Notes: a model not told the origin generated them from the letters alone. Counted from the first letter of the stretch, positions 44,259 through 56,145 are shown. The stretch is DNA of 64,000 nucleotides from Rhyzopertha dominica (GCA_025024175.1 QCXZ01000086.1:15776245-15840244); one strand, 5' to 3'. Program-made: numbers and translations.

Positions 44259-45357
44259 GCGATATTATCACCTGTATGTCTTCCCGTATATGAAATACAG
44301 CCTAATAAATCAAAAGTCAATAAGGCATGTTTGTTGTCGTATTCGGCTATGTAGTGCACCGTTAAGCTGTAAAAATTGTCTTGGTTTCTGGAAGTCCATC
44401 CGTCAACCGTGAGACATTGCATTTTAAACGATATCTAACTAGTTCCAAAGTGTCATTATATAAAGCAGGAACAAGCGAATGTGATACAGTTTTCCTTGTT
44501 GGAAGTTTATAATTTGGATTTAACATATCCAGCAGTTTTTTTTTAAATTCAGGGTTTTCTACAATTTTGAAATAATGATACCCTTTTGTTTTCATTGTAA
44601 TTAACTGCAGGTTGACCTGTTTTTTTTTATTGTAAGCGGTCTTGTTAAATATTGAGAAATATTATTTACAGTGCCCATACTTATGTTGGTATTGCATGTG
44701 TTAGATGGCCCGGGTTCTTCTAGCTGCTTGTTCTGTTGGCGTTGACGACGATCTCCTGAACCTGAAGATCCTCGACCAGTGTTTGTTGGCGCGCCATCTC
44801 CTTCATCTTTATAATGTTTGCGTTCGCATTCAAGACTTTGAAGTAGTGGTGCTTGCCTCTTTATTTGTTGATGAGGATGCTTTATCATAATGTGGCTAAT
44901 AAACCCACATGTTGAGCTATTTGCAAGAGATAATTGTTGTCCGCAATATAAACACTTTACCTTTTTATCAGGATTTACATCGGTAAATTCTCGAAGTCAT
45001 GATCCAGCCAGAAGTACTTTGTGTGATAAAGCTGAGTGAATTTGAGAAAGCACCAACAACGGCGCAATTGGAACCTCCTCTTTAAGTACTTTCGGAACTG
45101 CTGTAACTACGCAACTGCTACAATGCCGGTGTAACATTCACACGATTCGACTCAACATAACCTATAAATAGCTAAAATAATTACGACCCGAGAAGCAACA
45201 TGTAAAACGCACACGCAAGGCGTAAAGTACGTCAAGTAGGACATCGGCCCTAAACAATGCGCCAGAACGCAATTGGGTTGCCGCAGTTGTCAACGCAACA
45301 GTGTGCGCTTGCGCTAAGGTATCAGCGCAGGAAATTTTACTGCGTTACCCATCTCTA
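44259..45357 (-). pseudogene. hAT transposase N-terminal part with BED finger and 5' terminus
   Basis: The probable element end is TAGAGATGGGTAACGCAG (45357-45340 on the minus strand). The BED finger follows at about 45000-44870: VNPDKKVKCLYCGQQ and GFISHIMIKH supply CX2C and HX4H ligands. A Gln/Gly-rich linker follows (44850-44650). The frame 44595-44362 has NPNYKLPTRKTVSHSLVPAL, typical of BED-hAT proteins, then LTDGLPE and WTSRNQDNFYSLTVHYI in a shifted frame (about 44390-44345), the region of the first catalytic Asp. It is cut at 44258 by the Gypsy piece. The rest of the gene is not seen nearby. Confidence 0.75.
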
Positions 45358-45563
45358 TTGGTTATTCGAAATCACTGTCACTCGACGTAGTCACCTAGAC
45401 ATTGTGACGTCTATGTTGCTCATTCTGGCACCTGCGCGGTTGGGGGTTAACAATTGTGGACGACTTTGGAGTCATTATCGAATTGGGGATCAGTTTGGAA
45501 ACTTCATCTAGACGTTGAATATTGAGATATTGTTGGAATTTGTTGTTGAATAGAATTGAACAT

Positions 45564-46110
45564 TCACATATCGCCATATTGGTATAGAAAATTTTTGACG
45601 AGAACCACCAAAAATCTTAAGTCATTCAAGCCGGCCTCCATATATAGTAAGTAAGAAACCATGTAATCGAACGTTTGATAATTCCTCCTCATACTCATAC
45701 TGAGTTCAGCTTTAACGGACTGTTCCAAAACTCCATCATCAAGTTTCAATAATTGATCAGTAAGTATGCCTCTTCCACACAATGTTTGCATTAGAAACAG
45801 TTTTACACAGGTAAGTTGGATGTCCTAATTTTTTTTTTAATTTAGTCCAACTAACCTTAGTTAGTACGCCGTTATATTCTCTAGCATATACCATATCTCC
45901 CTCTTCAAATTCTACTTCCCTATTTCCCCTATGAAACTTTATTTGTCTATCTCTTTCCCTCTGAAATTTTGAAGCCGTCAAAAAATCAAATCTTGTGCGC
46001 ACTTTGTGTGAAAACATTAATTTTGAGGGTGTTTGATGGCTTGCAGAATTTGGAGCTAAGACAAGTAACAATTTTGAAGTTGTAAATAAATAACCGTAAA
46101 TATAACTCAC
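45564..46110 (-). pseudogene. Second Gypsy-type integrase C-terminal scrap
   Basis: The minus strand carries SASHQTPSKLMFSHKVRTRF, FHRGNREVEFEEGDMVYARE, then KKLGHPTYLC and ANIVWKRHT. The order TPaeLmfgr..RTRfd, GD.V..R.y, W.RH is the end of Gypsy integrases with a GPY-like module (Mag/Mdg-type clades rather than errantivirus). Everything upstream is missing, and the frame beyond 45791 changes. It is a separate, older insertion from the Gypsy copy at 38-44 kb. Confidence 0.72.
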
Positions 46111-48348
46111 CTTAAGTCTAATTGATATATTTAGATATTTTATTGGCTGAGATGTAGTCGAAATCTTATAATATAAACATTACAGCTGTTTCGGTTATTA
46201 AAAAAAAGAGATTAATTTGCAAAAGCAAGATTGTACTGGCTTGGCAAGCAAAAATTCAGGATACTTTTTCTTAACTGTAAAATGAAAAGTAGATTTCATC
46301 GTAGACTACAATGGCTTAAAAATGTACACTTGATGAAGCTCTTTAATTAAATACCTTTGAAACAAGAGTAAATAAAGTTGGAAATCAAATAAGCAATTAT
46401 AGTACTATTTTTTTGTAATTGTGGATGCCCTAAATATATTTAATAAAACATTTATAAAATACGAATTTTAATAAAGAAAAAGAGTAAAACTAAATTAAAA
46501 GTTAACATATTTTAATAGTATGGATTGAAGTATTTAATATTATACATATGCCCGAATGAAACAAAAATGCGAGTATATTATTCCAAATAAATTTTACTGT
46601 TAAAACAAAAAAAATGGTTTAAAAAATTAGAAGGAATTTTTGTTTAAAAACGTGGATTTTTTCAATTTATTCAAATCAGATCAATTAAAAAAGAACTATT
46701 TTTTAATTCAAATAAGCTCTTTCACAAAAAACAAAATAACGTAAATCTCAAAATAGGAGTAGAAAACCACCTTATTTTATAGTGGAAAACGGGTTTGTTA
46801 CATATACATATTTACCTGCTGAAGGTATTTTGTCGATTTCTTTCCTTTTAGCTCCACTTAGTTTTCTATTTTTTATACTATTGGTCGTAACTCGATTTTT
46901 CTTTAATTAATATGTTTAATGTTACTCCCCTTGTATCATCATAATATGTTACTAAAACCTTTCACGGTACGTGCACAACTTTTATCTGAACATTTTGCTG
47001 AAAACGTTATAAAGTGCTGCCCAAAAGGAATTATAGCGTGGTATTGAAATACCCATGTGCAGTGTTGATTTTATGTTATTAATCGGTGCATGAATCGAGT
47101 TCAGCCGTTGGCTAAACACCTGTTTTGTCTTAATATTTAATGCATGTCTAATCAATTTTCAGCCGTTCCCAATATGTTAGTTATTAAAAAGTTTCTACTG
47201 AGTCAGAATCAGAACCAACAGATATAGAAAATAAATCACTTTCTTCAGATTTTACGAAGGATTGATGTTTGCAACACAGTAGCGAGTTATTTTCTTGCAA
47301 ATGTATGTAATGCTTTCGGTATCTTTTTAAAATGTGCAGTTTGAACAAAAGTGAGAAAAACTACTACATAAGCTTCGAGCATATCATCTTGTTTTTTTTT
47401 TTTCAATAAACACTGAAGCTGATTATTGGTATTATCGTCTCTCTTCCCTGGCACTGTATAAATTTAAATCTAATTAATGCTTACTGCACAGATTCTGTTA
47501 TATCATATGGTTATACCTTAATTAACTATTTGAAATATATGAACTTATTTATTTGTCTTTTTTCTTTTAATGAAAACAGTGACACTGATTTGGTAACCAA
47601 TTATTAACACTTTAGTTTTTCTTTCAGAAAACGGTTGTGGTCTCGGTTTGAATTAGTTACTGAAGTTCCTATATATTAGTTCCACGACAGTCGCACGTAT
47701 ATGATGGTGCTCAAACGATCCCGTTTCCGGTAAGATAAATTATCAATAACAACAATCCAACAGATATTTCTCCAATTCACTAACACTGAATTTAATCCAC
47801 TGAAGAATTACTACAATATCCCCTGGATATCTTGGTTGTAATTCAGTTAGTGTTCTTTACACAATCAGGCAAGAACTCAAGTCGCTGTACTTGTGGAATC
47901 AATGTCCCCAAACGCCGGTCAGAATGAATATATTTGAAGAACCCAAAGCAAAAACGCACGATGATAAGAAACAGTATAAAACTAAGGTATTGAATTAAAC
48001 CTCGGGATATTCGGGTTCGTAGATTCTCAGTAGATGGAGACATGATGACCATAATCGAGAAAAATTGTTAAACATGAATAAACAAAGAAATTTACCCGGT
48101 ATACAGGTTTTATTTTTAGGGTCAATTTGACACGTAATAGTTTTCAAAAAGCAATGGTCTTATTAATATTTATACAAAAATAGAACTAATAATTACATAT
48201 TGAGTATCAACATCTTCGGTAGATGGTCTCTGTCCTTGGTTAGTGTCTTCAACTACCAGTCTGCTCAGTAAGTCGGTTATTTGTCGACGCTGGTTTGTAA
48301 GAGCAGTGTGCTGGTACGTGAGGAAATTCATTACTTCACGGAACATTA
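46111..48348. other. No recognisable gene
   Basis: This stretch is very AT-rich with short frames. Minus-strand 47400-47210 gives a protein-like piece (HILKRYRKHYIHLQENNSLL) followed by an acidic Ser-rich end that I cannot assign. No terminal repeats or RNA genes are seen. Confidence 0.35.
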
Positions 48349-48350
48349 TA

Positions 48351-48955
48351 CAGTGAAATCTTCCTTGAGCGGACACTCACCGGACCGTAGTCACCTGTCC
48401 GTTCAAGGGAGATGTCCACTCAAAAGAGATGTGGGTACAACTTGTGGAACATACATTTATTAATGTTTGAAATACATATAAAACTACATAAACTGTAATA
48501 ATATATATGAATATATTAATTTATTTTTGTGAAAAAAATTCAAAAAGTGTTGTTTGTCTAGTTTGCCTTTGTAATATTATTTCTTGAAAATGAAGCTTTA
48601 AATCCGAGATGAGCTTTAGAGCTTTAATCTCCCCGTACTGCAGCAAACGTTTTTAGTTGTTGAGTATTTTCCAATGCCTGTTATTACGTTAGGACAGTTT
48701 CTACCTCTGGCTCACTATCATTATCAGATTCATCGGACCCTTCTATTTCTACCATTGGCGTATCCTCAGTTTCAGCTTCAATATCGTCCACAGTTAAGTT
48801 AGGTCTATATTAAAAAAAGACTCTCCACATCACTATTTTCTATACCTAATGAGTCTGCCCTTTTGTACATTTCTGCCATAATTGACAAAGGTATATCATC
48901 GAAGATAGAAGGTAATTGTAGGGCGTAGCTCTCTTCTGCGCCCTAAATAAAAACG
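48351..48955 (-). mobile_element. Tigger/pogo 3' end with terminal repeat and transposase C-terminus
   Basis: After TA (48349-48350) the sequence begins CAGTGAAATCTTCCTTGAGC GGACAC, followed by related CCTGTCCGTTCAAGGGAG and TGTCCACTCAAAAGAG repeats. CAGTGAAACCTCCcTTAAGCGGACAC-type ends characterise Tigger transposons. On the minus strand 48570-48520 reads QTRQTTLFEFFSQK with a stop, the classic Tigger C-terminus (QTTLdsFF). 48810-48700 gives an acidic linker (DDIEAETEDTPMVEIEGSDE). The DDE core and the other end are absent. Confidence 0.72.
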
Positions 48956-48959
48956 AAGA

Positions 48960-49474
48960 TTATCTGCAGGACACAGTATTTGGTTATCTCTGAAAAAAAG
49001 GTAGACGAAGAAGTGGCTGATTTCTGTTTGGTCCCGAAATCTTTATACGCTTAGATATCATAATATCTACGCTGGTAACAGAAAACATAATATTCCTAAT
49101 ATCAATCAGAGCCAGAGTACTCTATGTGCTGTAATCAGAGCTAAAAGGGTTGCCAGTTTGCAAGATAAAGTAAAAAGATTCAAGTTTTCGTTAGGTCCTA
49201 AGGAGTTAAAATGCTCTAAAACAATAGTAGGATCCTAGGTGTAAGAATACCTCGGACGAGCAGGGCACATATTAAAAACGCCCCTAAAGAAACGTCCAGT
49301 CGGAGCATTTTCACTGATCTCTGGACCAATCAAGGCAGTAGCAGAACGGTGACAGTTAAGAGACCTATGTGTGGCACCCGTTGGAAATTCATCCATAAGG
49401 AATAAAAGCAGAGATGATATCAAGGCAGAAAATACTGAAATATCAGCAGAGTCGCACTTCCCTTTGTTTGGCAT
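48960..49474 (-). pseudogene. DIRS-like tyrosine recombinase, catalytic half
   Basis: The minus strand gives FPTGATHRSLNCHRSATALI (core-binding helix), FFRGVFNMCPARPRYSYT (49275-49235), a stop, DPTIVLEHFNSLGPNENLNL, CKLATLLALITAHRVQTLAL (about 49165-49110), then SKRIKISGPNRNQPLLRLPFF (about 49050-48990). LaTLLALvTaHRvQTL carries the first catalytic Arg of DIRS-type recombinases, and IKTSGPNrpqP is the following conserved segment. The C-terminal HxxR and Tyr are not visible; Tigger sequence starts instead. One stop near 49235. It may be a different copy from the DIRS remnant at 3.6-5.0 kb. Confidence 0.75.
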
Positions 49475-51002
49475 TTATCATACAGTCTATCACGAGATAA
49501 ACATCTGGCTGTGGACAACTCATCGAATTTAATAAATCATTGGTTACACTTATCAAAATATCAATTTCCCTATACTTTTCTGTTCTTAATGCGATGATTT
49601 AACTTCAACAAGAAAGTAGTCAAAATCAACAAATGAAGGCCCTTTTATAATTTAACAATCTCAACCACCTCCTTGTAAAGGAAGAGGGCACACGAGATCC
49701 TCCTCGCTTTGGACAAATTGTGCAGTATTTAACCAAATTTAAAATGAAAATCGAAAACCTACCGTAATCATGATGCATAAGGTTAAAAGAGGGAAATATT
49801 GGAGATAAAACGAGGAAACTCACTCCAAGAAAAATGCAACAAAACATAATTGGGTTAAACTAACAAAAAAATTGAACCTTATAGAAATTAAATTCTAACT
49901 TAGACAGGGAAGTAATTAAAATCACCAATTGAAAAACTTGCTCTCACCAGGTTGTGTAAGGCTTAAAGGGGGGAAATAGCAGAGTAAAGATGTAACTAGC
50001 GAAATAAGAGTGGCGAAGTATCTATGGGAAAAGGGTACTTAAAATAGGGGCGTTAAAGTATCATATAAGGAAGTTGTGGTCTTTCACACGTACGTACCAA
50101 AAGGAGAGCATCTCACAATTCGGGTCGTGGAATACACAAAACTCTCATAGGAGCTGGATGGTAATTATTGCACGATTTTATTCATGAAATTTGCACACTG
50201 AGAAAAAGAGTTTTGTTTGGTGTACAAAAAAAAATTAGTTTGTAGAAATAGGGACAGGACAGCAAAACTTTTTGTCTTCGCAGCAAAATAAAACTGCTAT
50301 TTGTGTCTTGCTCTCCCTGCAAACTATGTCAGCAATTACTACAAAAATTGTGTTAGCGTTACCAATACCAACTTGCAGAGGTAACCAAGATTACCAAAAT
50401 TATTTGCTGAGAGTACCAATCCCGCTTTGCAGGAACGACAAATATACGTCTTTGCTGTAACTACTATTTTAGGCAACTATTACATATATTATTTGCTGTG
50501 GCTACTAACATCATTTTGCAGCTNACCAAGGGTATTTGGTATTCGCTCAAAAATTGAAAGAAAAGTAATAAACGGCAATTTCGAAAAGTGCTTGTATTTT
50601 TTTGTGTACAATTCTTTTTTAATTTCTGTGAAAACATCTTTATATCGAATGGTATGATCGTCTTTTTTCTACACAGTTTGTTTTTTCACATGGCTAACTT
50701 TATTTTTGTTTTAATGGACTACATGGATTTTTACATAAATTGATAGAGCTCATTAAGAAAATTTCATTGATGTTTCACTTAATGCCATAGATTCTCAATA
50801 CAGATATATTATAAAGAATGTAACAAAATCAACTACGTTGATGCATGTTAATGACATTGGTTTAAACACAACAAAAAAGCTCGTTTTGGATTTTAGGATG
50901 TTGAGTTTCCTCTTTGTGATATTTGTGGTAATAAATTTCATGCAACTTCCTTTTCCAATTCTCTCCCCCACTTTGTCATTTTGAATGTATCAGCATAAAA
51001 TG
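49475..51002. other. No recognisable gene
   Basis: This is AT-rich with short frames. 50290-50520 has three loose repeats of TTACTACAAAAATTGTGTTAGC-like/TATTTGCTG-like blocks ending in TTGCAG. I see no domain and no terminal repeats. One N lies at 50524. Confidence 0.35.
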
Positions 51003-51510
51003 CTAAGGTGATAGATTCAACTCCTTTCGAAGTGAAGAGAAAGTATTGTAATCAGTTTTATTTTTAAACTTCTTCCATCTTTTATGGCATTTATATTTTT
51101 CTTTGATGATATTCCGTGTTAAAGAGGAATACCATGATGGAAACTTATTATTTATTACCGTTTTAGATACGTGCTTGTTTACAAGTTCGCACAAAATACT
51201 ATAAAACTTTTCAACACAACAATCAACGGAATCATAAGCAAAAACCTCAATCCTGTCAATAACACCCATATCTCTATTCAAAGTATCTTAACTACAATTA
51301 CGAAAATCATGTTTATAGTACTTATCCTTTCTCTTCTTAAGGCTATCTCCGATGGCTTATGATGTATGTCAGTAGGTACCAAAGTAATATCAGATTCAGA
51401 CACTATCGTATCAACTATTGAAAAAAGCTAAATCAAGGAATCTGCCGTTATTATTAAGGACTTGACTGAGCAGTATTGTAAAAAATTAGAATGTCGGACG
51501 TAATCACCAA
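51003..51510 (-). pseudogene. LINE ORF2 fragment (end of endonuclease to RT linker)
   Basis: Minus-strand pieces NNNGRFLDLAFFNS (about 51480-51430), VSESDITLVPTDIHHKPSE (about 51408-51350, the last endonuclease motif with D and HH) and the 92-codon frame 51281-51003 (VDCCVEKFYSILCELVN, FPSWYSSLTRNIIKEKYKC, NTFSSLRKEL) form the end of an APE-type endonuclease and the linker before the RT of Jockey/CR1-like LINEs. Neither the RT nor the N-terminus is present. It directly abuts virus-like RdRp sequence at about 51.6 kb. Confidence 0.72.
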
Positions 51511-51659
51511 GTTTTCAGTATCATAACATTTCGACATGTTTCTTTCTCAATGAAATCTTTGTGGTCTTGGCATTACTGCACTAGAATTCCTATGTTCCCT
51601 AGATATTACTTGGTTGAATCGTTTATCGTATTCCACCTAACATTTTGTGGCATTATTAC

Positions 51660-52083
51660 TTTTTTGCCATTCATTTGATGTGGTCGTACATAGGCGGCAC
51701 AGTCCGGTAGACTGACCTCTTTCCCTTCTTTAACTAGATGCCACAGCTTTCGAATGCTTCGAAAAGCGTCCGGATCTCGCGCTACTTCCCGCTTAGTCTT
51801 GTAACCATATTCTCTCCACGGCAGTCCCGGTGATGAGCCCCAATTGTCGAGGGTCTTAGTTGGAAGATCATTCAAATGAATTGGTTTCACTCTAAAGGGG
51901 AGTCGGAACGCATGGAAGCAATCGGTAACGACGTTGTCGAGTAGTGGGTCGTCAAAACGTGGCACGCTGGGAACGGCAAACTGCTTAATATCTGCTCGAA
52001 TGTCATCAAGTGTGACAGAGCTCCTGACAAGCTGCCGGTACATATTTGTTTCTGAAATATTTTATGACCTTTAATATGTGTTC
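51660..52083 (-). pseudogene. Endogenous viral element: partitivirus-like RdRp fragment
   Basis: A minus-strand frame without stops (about 52083-51606) encodes a fragment resembling the N-terminal half of the RNA-dependent RNA polymerase of insect-associated partiti-like dsRNA viruses: a charged N-terminal region, a Pro-rich turn with LPTKTLDNWGSSPGLPW, a basic KTK segment, and a Cys-Ala-Ala-Tyr-Val-Arg block. The polymerase palm motifs (including GDD) are absent. After about 51670 the translation no longer looks viral. This is established by resemblance only. It is an old partial integration, not an intact virus. The better codon regularity and GC content of this block stand out from its AT-rich flanks. 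Confidence 0.68.
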
Positions 52084-52084
52084 T

Positions 52085-52410
52085 CTAACTGCAGGAATAT
52101 GAATATCTTTGACCAGCAAATTCAAAATATGAGCTGCACATCAATAGTGTATAACTTCTACATCCTTTATAAGTTCCTTGCGCATTTTCTTCTATGGCCT
52201 TAGATAAATTGTCAACATTACATAGCTGATCGTTAATCGAAATCAAACACTTATATCTATTTAAACTACCTCCAACTATAATCACAAGTGTCTGACTTGT
52301 TTCATTTAAATGTGCGAGATTGTTGTTTCTTCTTTCTAGATGTGCCTGCACATCACTCGTTACCTTTAAGTGCACAACATAACTTTCTTGCGTTTCTAGT
52401 TTTGAAGGTA
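52085..52410 (-). pseudogene. Conserved fragment of unknown function (repeat-associated)
   Basis: The frame reads IPSKLETQESYVVHLKVTSD, LERRNNNLAHLNETSQTLVI, IVGGSLNRYKCLISINDQLC. It looks like real protein and recalls an uncharacterised domain common in arthropod proteins with repeat-associated zinc fingers, but I cannot name it. It ends at a stop just before the virus-like frame, and nothing upstream extends it. It could be a host exon or a transposon scrap. Confidence 0.4.
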
Positions 52411-53155
52411 TCCATTGTGATTTTTTATTCTTGATTATAGGTAGTCAATCTGGATTGTAGCATTGTTTAAGTAATGATTTTAAAATACCGTATTGACATG
52501 TACATGCCCATTTTAATTGTTTGTACCAATTTAGGCAGTTTTACAAAAGCTTATTTTCCACATCTTTCTGCATGTGGTTAAAGTCTGATTCAATCTAAAA
52601 GAACGAAAGATTATTTTAACGAAGGATTATAAAACATAATATGTAGATCTCTTACCAAGGTAACTTAATGGCCTTTTTAAAGACGGAAACTTATTAAAGT
52701 AGTCTACAATATTAATTTCCGAATTTAAAATTTTTATTCTTATATTTCTTGTTTTCTGCCATTTGCTGCAAAAGCCTGATCGTGGTTCTGTACAATTCTC
52801 CAGCCACTTTAAATCATCCTCACAACTATCATCATCACTACCTTTTTCTTAAATGCTGTTTCATATAAATATGAATACAGGTTAATAATGGAAAAAAATG
52901 AAACACTTACGCGAAATTGTGAAACATCCATTTATTTTGCTCTATGATGAATACAAACCAGTAATTGGGTAAAATGAATTGCTCTGGAAAAAAGTGATAT
53001 AACTAAAATTTTAAGCGTATAGGGTTTGGGAATTTCAAACGCAAGGTAAGAATTTTTTTTAATAACCTATCTCAAAACTAAACTTACTTTTACCAGGACA
53101 AAGAACTGCATTTTCATTGTTGTACAAAAATATTAGTTGTCACACCAAACTTATT
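52411..53155. other. No recognisable gene
   Basis: This stretch is AT-rich with no frame above 60 codons that I can assign and no terminal repeats seen. Confidence 0.35.
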
Positions 53156-53159
53156 ACAC

Positions 53160-54790
53160 TAATCAATTTGGTTCGTAGACAACAGGAGCAGAAAAGAAAT
53201 GAATTTCGCCTATAATTTCTGGTGGTGGTAACTTGCCAATACTTGGTCCTTTGTAATGAAGGAGACATCACTTGCAATCTATCTGAACTGCTTTTTGCCG
53301 CTGCTGGTGGATTTTAAGCCCATCATTTACTTCTATATGATTAGAATCTATACTGAGGATTAAACGCACATATCTGTATATAAACGCTGATCGTTTACCA
53401 CCTCTTAACCGAGATATAATGTAATCTTTTTTTGTAAATGTGCACTAGACAACATTTTTATTTATTCTTAGGGAGCCGCAATATCAACGTCATCCAAATT
53501 ATCCGAAATTTCGAAAGAACTATCGCTTTCGTCACTACTCTGTTCTGGTGTTTTACATCCTTTTTTTGTTATTTTTTAAACCTGAAACGATATTACATCC
53601 TTCTCTCTGCTTAACTTCAACTTTCTTTTCTTTCTTTTTTCTTAAGTCTTTGTTTTAATTTTATTAAGAAACTCTTCTGACCCCTTCGATCGATCGTTCT
53701 TCTTGTGGAATTGAAAGGATTAGAATTTTTGTTTACTTTATTTAATAGTAACGATTCGAATGAAATGGCACCGCCTGAATATTCTTCACCGGCAACCTGT
53801 GTCTGGTCTTCTTAAGAACAGAATTTCCACTAGTGCCTGCTAGNAATTCTGTAGAGATATTTGGGCCTGAATCAATTGAGGCTGGTTGAACGTCTGGTAG
53901 TTGGAGGTATGAATCTGGCATACGGTGTAAATAAGTCTAATAAGTCTGACTAGCTGTATTACGATAACGAAGAAGTTTTTCTCGATCTAAACGTGACACA
54001 CGATACTTATCTTTNTTTGGGGGGGGGGTAAATATCAGTGCTTCTAAACCCGGTAATAATTGTTTCTTTTGTCATACCACTGATTCAGATTTTGCACAAA
54101 AGATCTACGAATTAATTTTTTGTAAGTTTTCATTGATTCGTTATTTTCCAGGAAATAAGCTCTTTATACCATAATATCTTCAAAGGGCGGAAACAATATT
54201 TATCGAGAGGCTGAAGTATATCAGCACTATGGGCAGGAAGCTTAATGATAGTAATGTTTTCTGATTTAGCTTTTCTATGGTTCCAACGTCTAAGTGCGTC
54301 AATTTTCCATCAAACACCATCAGAAGAGGTCTTTCTTTCACAAAAGCACACAATTTTTAGAAAGTCTTGAAAAATGGTAGCAGTCATCCATCCTTTTTCT
54401 GAACAGGCATAAAATGCATTCGGCAAATTATTGTTTTCCTTCCAAGATGACCATAAATTAGTTGCTTGAAAAACGAAAAGTAGGGATAGTAAATTTCCTC
54501 CAGCTGAAACACACACCAGGACGGTTATGTTTCCTCTGCCAGATCCCTAAATGTTTCTATGAAATTTTTCTTCTTTGACACCCACGGCCTTTATTCTTGG
54601 ATCAAAACTGAATGATGTTTAATCTAAATTGTAAATATGATTAGGTTTGTCTTTCAAATTCAGTCTCTCAATTTCACTCCTCAGTAAATCATAAAACTCA
54701 AAAGTGATAAATGGATCACTGGTTACAAACCAATCCTTACCTGACCGATTGTTCTTAAAAGTTTTTCTAAGCCCATTGGCTGATACATAG
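53160..54790 (-). pseudogene. pogo-like transposase remnant, N-terminus cut by a hAT insertion
   Basis: From the right: ANGLRKTFKNNRSGKDWF (about 54775-54725), IYNLD then TSFSFDP (54640-54600, first catalytic Asp, with the Glu of DET lost), VCVSAGGNLLSLLFVFQ and EKGWMTATIFQDFLK (54510-54360, between the Asp residues), VFDGKLTHL (about 54320-54290, second Asp), then ITIIKLPAHSADILQPLDKY (54250-54190), the pogo motif before the third acidic residue. A C-terminal tail follows (ISFESLLLNKVNK at about 53740). Shifts and stops are frequent. At 54790 it is interrupted by the terminus of a hAT element. A run of ten G after an N lies at about 54016. Confidence 0.78.
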
Positions 54791-56145
54791 CAGTGGCGGC
54801 TCGTGACCTTTCAATTAGGGTAGGCGACACCCTATACTCGTATATAGTATAGGCAATTATTATTATTGTCTTCGATCTTGGAATACGTGTATTTTAATGG
54901 TCATGCTAATCATTTATTTTTATTCATATTCAGCATTAATTATAATCTCTCAATGAATGAAATTTCATATTTTGTACTTTATTCCACACCACCTGTGAGA
55001 TTAAGTACAAGGCGCGTTTTTTTTTACGTGGTTTTCCCAAATAGGCCTAATCCACAAAGAATGTTAAGCACCTACTAAATATTGAACTTTATTCATTATC
55101 AGGTTAGTTTAAATTTAAGCTGAAAATACTACGTCATAAGATTAATGCAACTGAACTGTGTTGTGCTTCTCGCTATATCTAGGGATTTTTGATATCGTTT
55201 GGAAATTTACACTTTGAAGACAAATATTATAAACTACATACAACGATATGACTTTAAATTTAATTTTTAACAACGACTAAAACTCCATGCATTTTAATTT
55301 AGTAAGAACAAGCAAAAGAAAAAATTACCTAGAGGGTTCATCACACAAGCTACAAAGATAAAATGTGAAAAAAAAACATAACGGGTTATATATACTTGTC
55401 GGACTCGGAAACATCAACTTTATTTTTTATATATTAAGTTAAGCCGCCTGTCTTTTAACGTGGCAAATTTATTGATAATATCATCTGCGAAATTCTCTTT
55501 CTCATATAATTTGCATAACACTTCTTTCTCAATGGTTAAAAGGGAAAGCAACGTTAGTTTGGCTTGAGTCATTGAATTCCTTAAACAAGACTTGATTCTC
55601 TTCAGGCACGAAAAATTTATTTCCACTGATACGATAGTAACAGGAATAGTGGCGATTAAAACAAATAATTTCTAAGCTTCCGAAAATATTTGATGCAAAT
55701 CATTTTCTACAAATATTTGTAACATTTCTTGCAATTTGTGATTTTGAAACTGGTCATCATTGTATATAACGCTTAACTCATTATTTAATCTAAGCTCATC
55801 AAATACACGTGGAAACTGCTGACAAAGTTTTAGTCAATGTTCCAGGAAAACAGATTTTATATTCTACAAATTTTGAAGAATCTGCCAATGAGAAATATTT
55901 TAAATCAGCTAAATTTCAAAACCGGGTTCGCATTTGCATAAGAATAGTATCCACAATTTCGAAAAATAAAGCTTTATACGGTTGTTTATTATCGGATTTC
56001 ATTCGCTTTACTTGCGGACCATGGGGTTGTAGCCCTCGATCACAAATCGTTATTGCAACACATTTGTAGGTTTTCCTAGACCCAATGAAGTGAGATACTA
56101 TCGACAAAAAAATATTTATAATGTTATAGTGTCTTATTTTCACCC
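54791..56145 (-). pseudogene. hAT (ZMYM-like) transposase remnant with left terminus
   Basis: The left end CAGTGGCGGCTCGTGACC starts at 54791, immediately after pogo sequence; CAGTG-type starts are usual for hAT. Minus-strand coding pieces run from about 56145: QVKRMKSDNKQPYKALFFE and VDTILMQMRTRF (about 55990-55915), FPGTLTKTLSAVSTC (about 55850-55805), then INFSCLKRIKSCLRNSMTQA and LTLLSLLTIEKEVL, ending LKDRRLNLIYKK (55626-55420). ScLkRIKsylRnsM...LalLsiE is the dimerisation region of ZMYM/DUF4371-type hAT proteins. The catalytic N-terminal two thirds are missing, and no matching right terminus was found. Confidence 0.72.

Noticed and set aside
45395..45577. 60-codon minus frame beyond the second Gypsy scrap
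   Set aside because: It has no Gypsy motif and lies between two unrelated remnants; probably chance.
48170..48376. 68-codon minus frame at the Tigger end
   Set aside because: It begins inside the Tigger terminal repeat and shows no domain.
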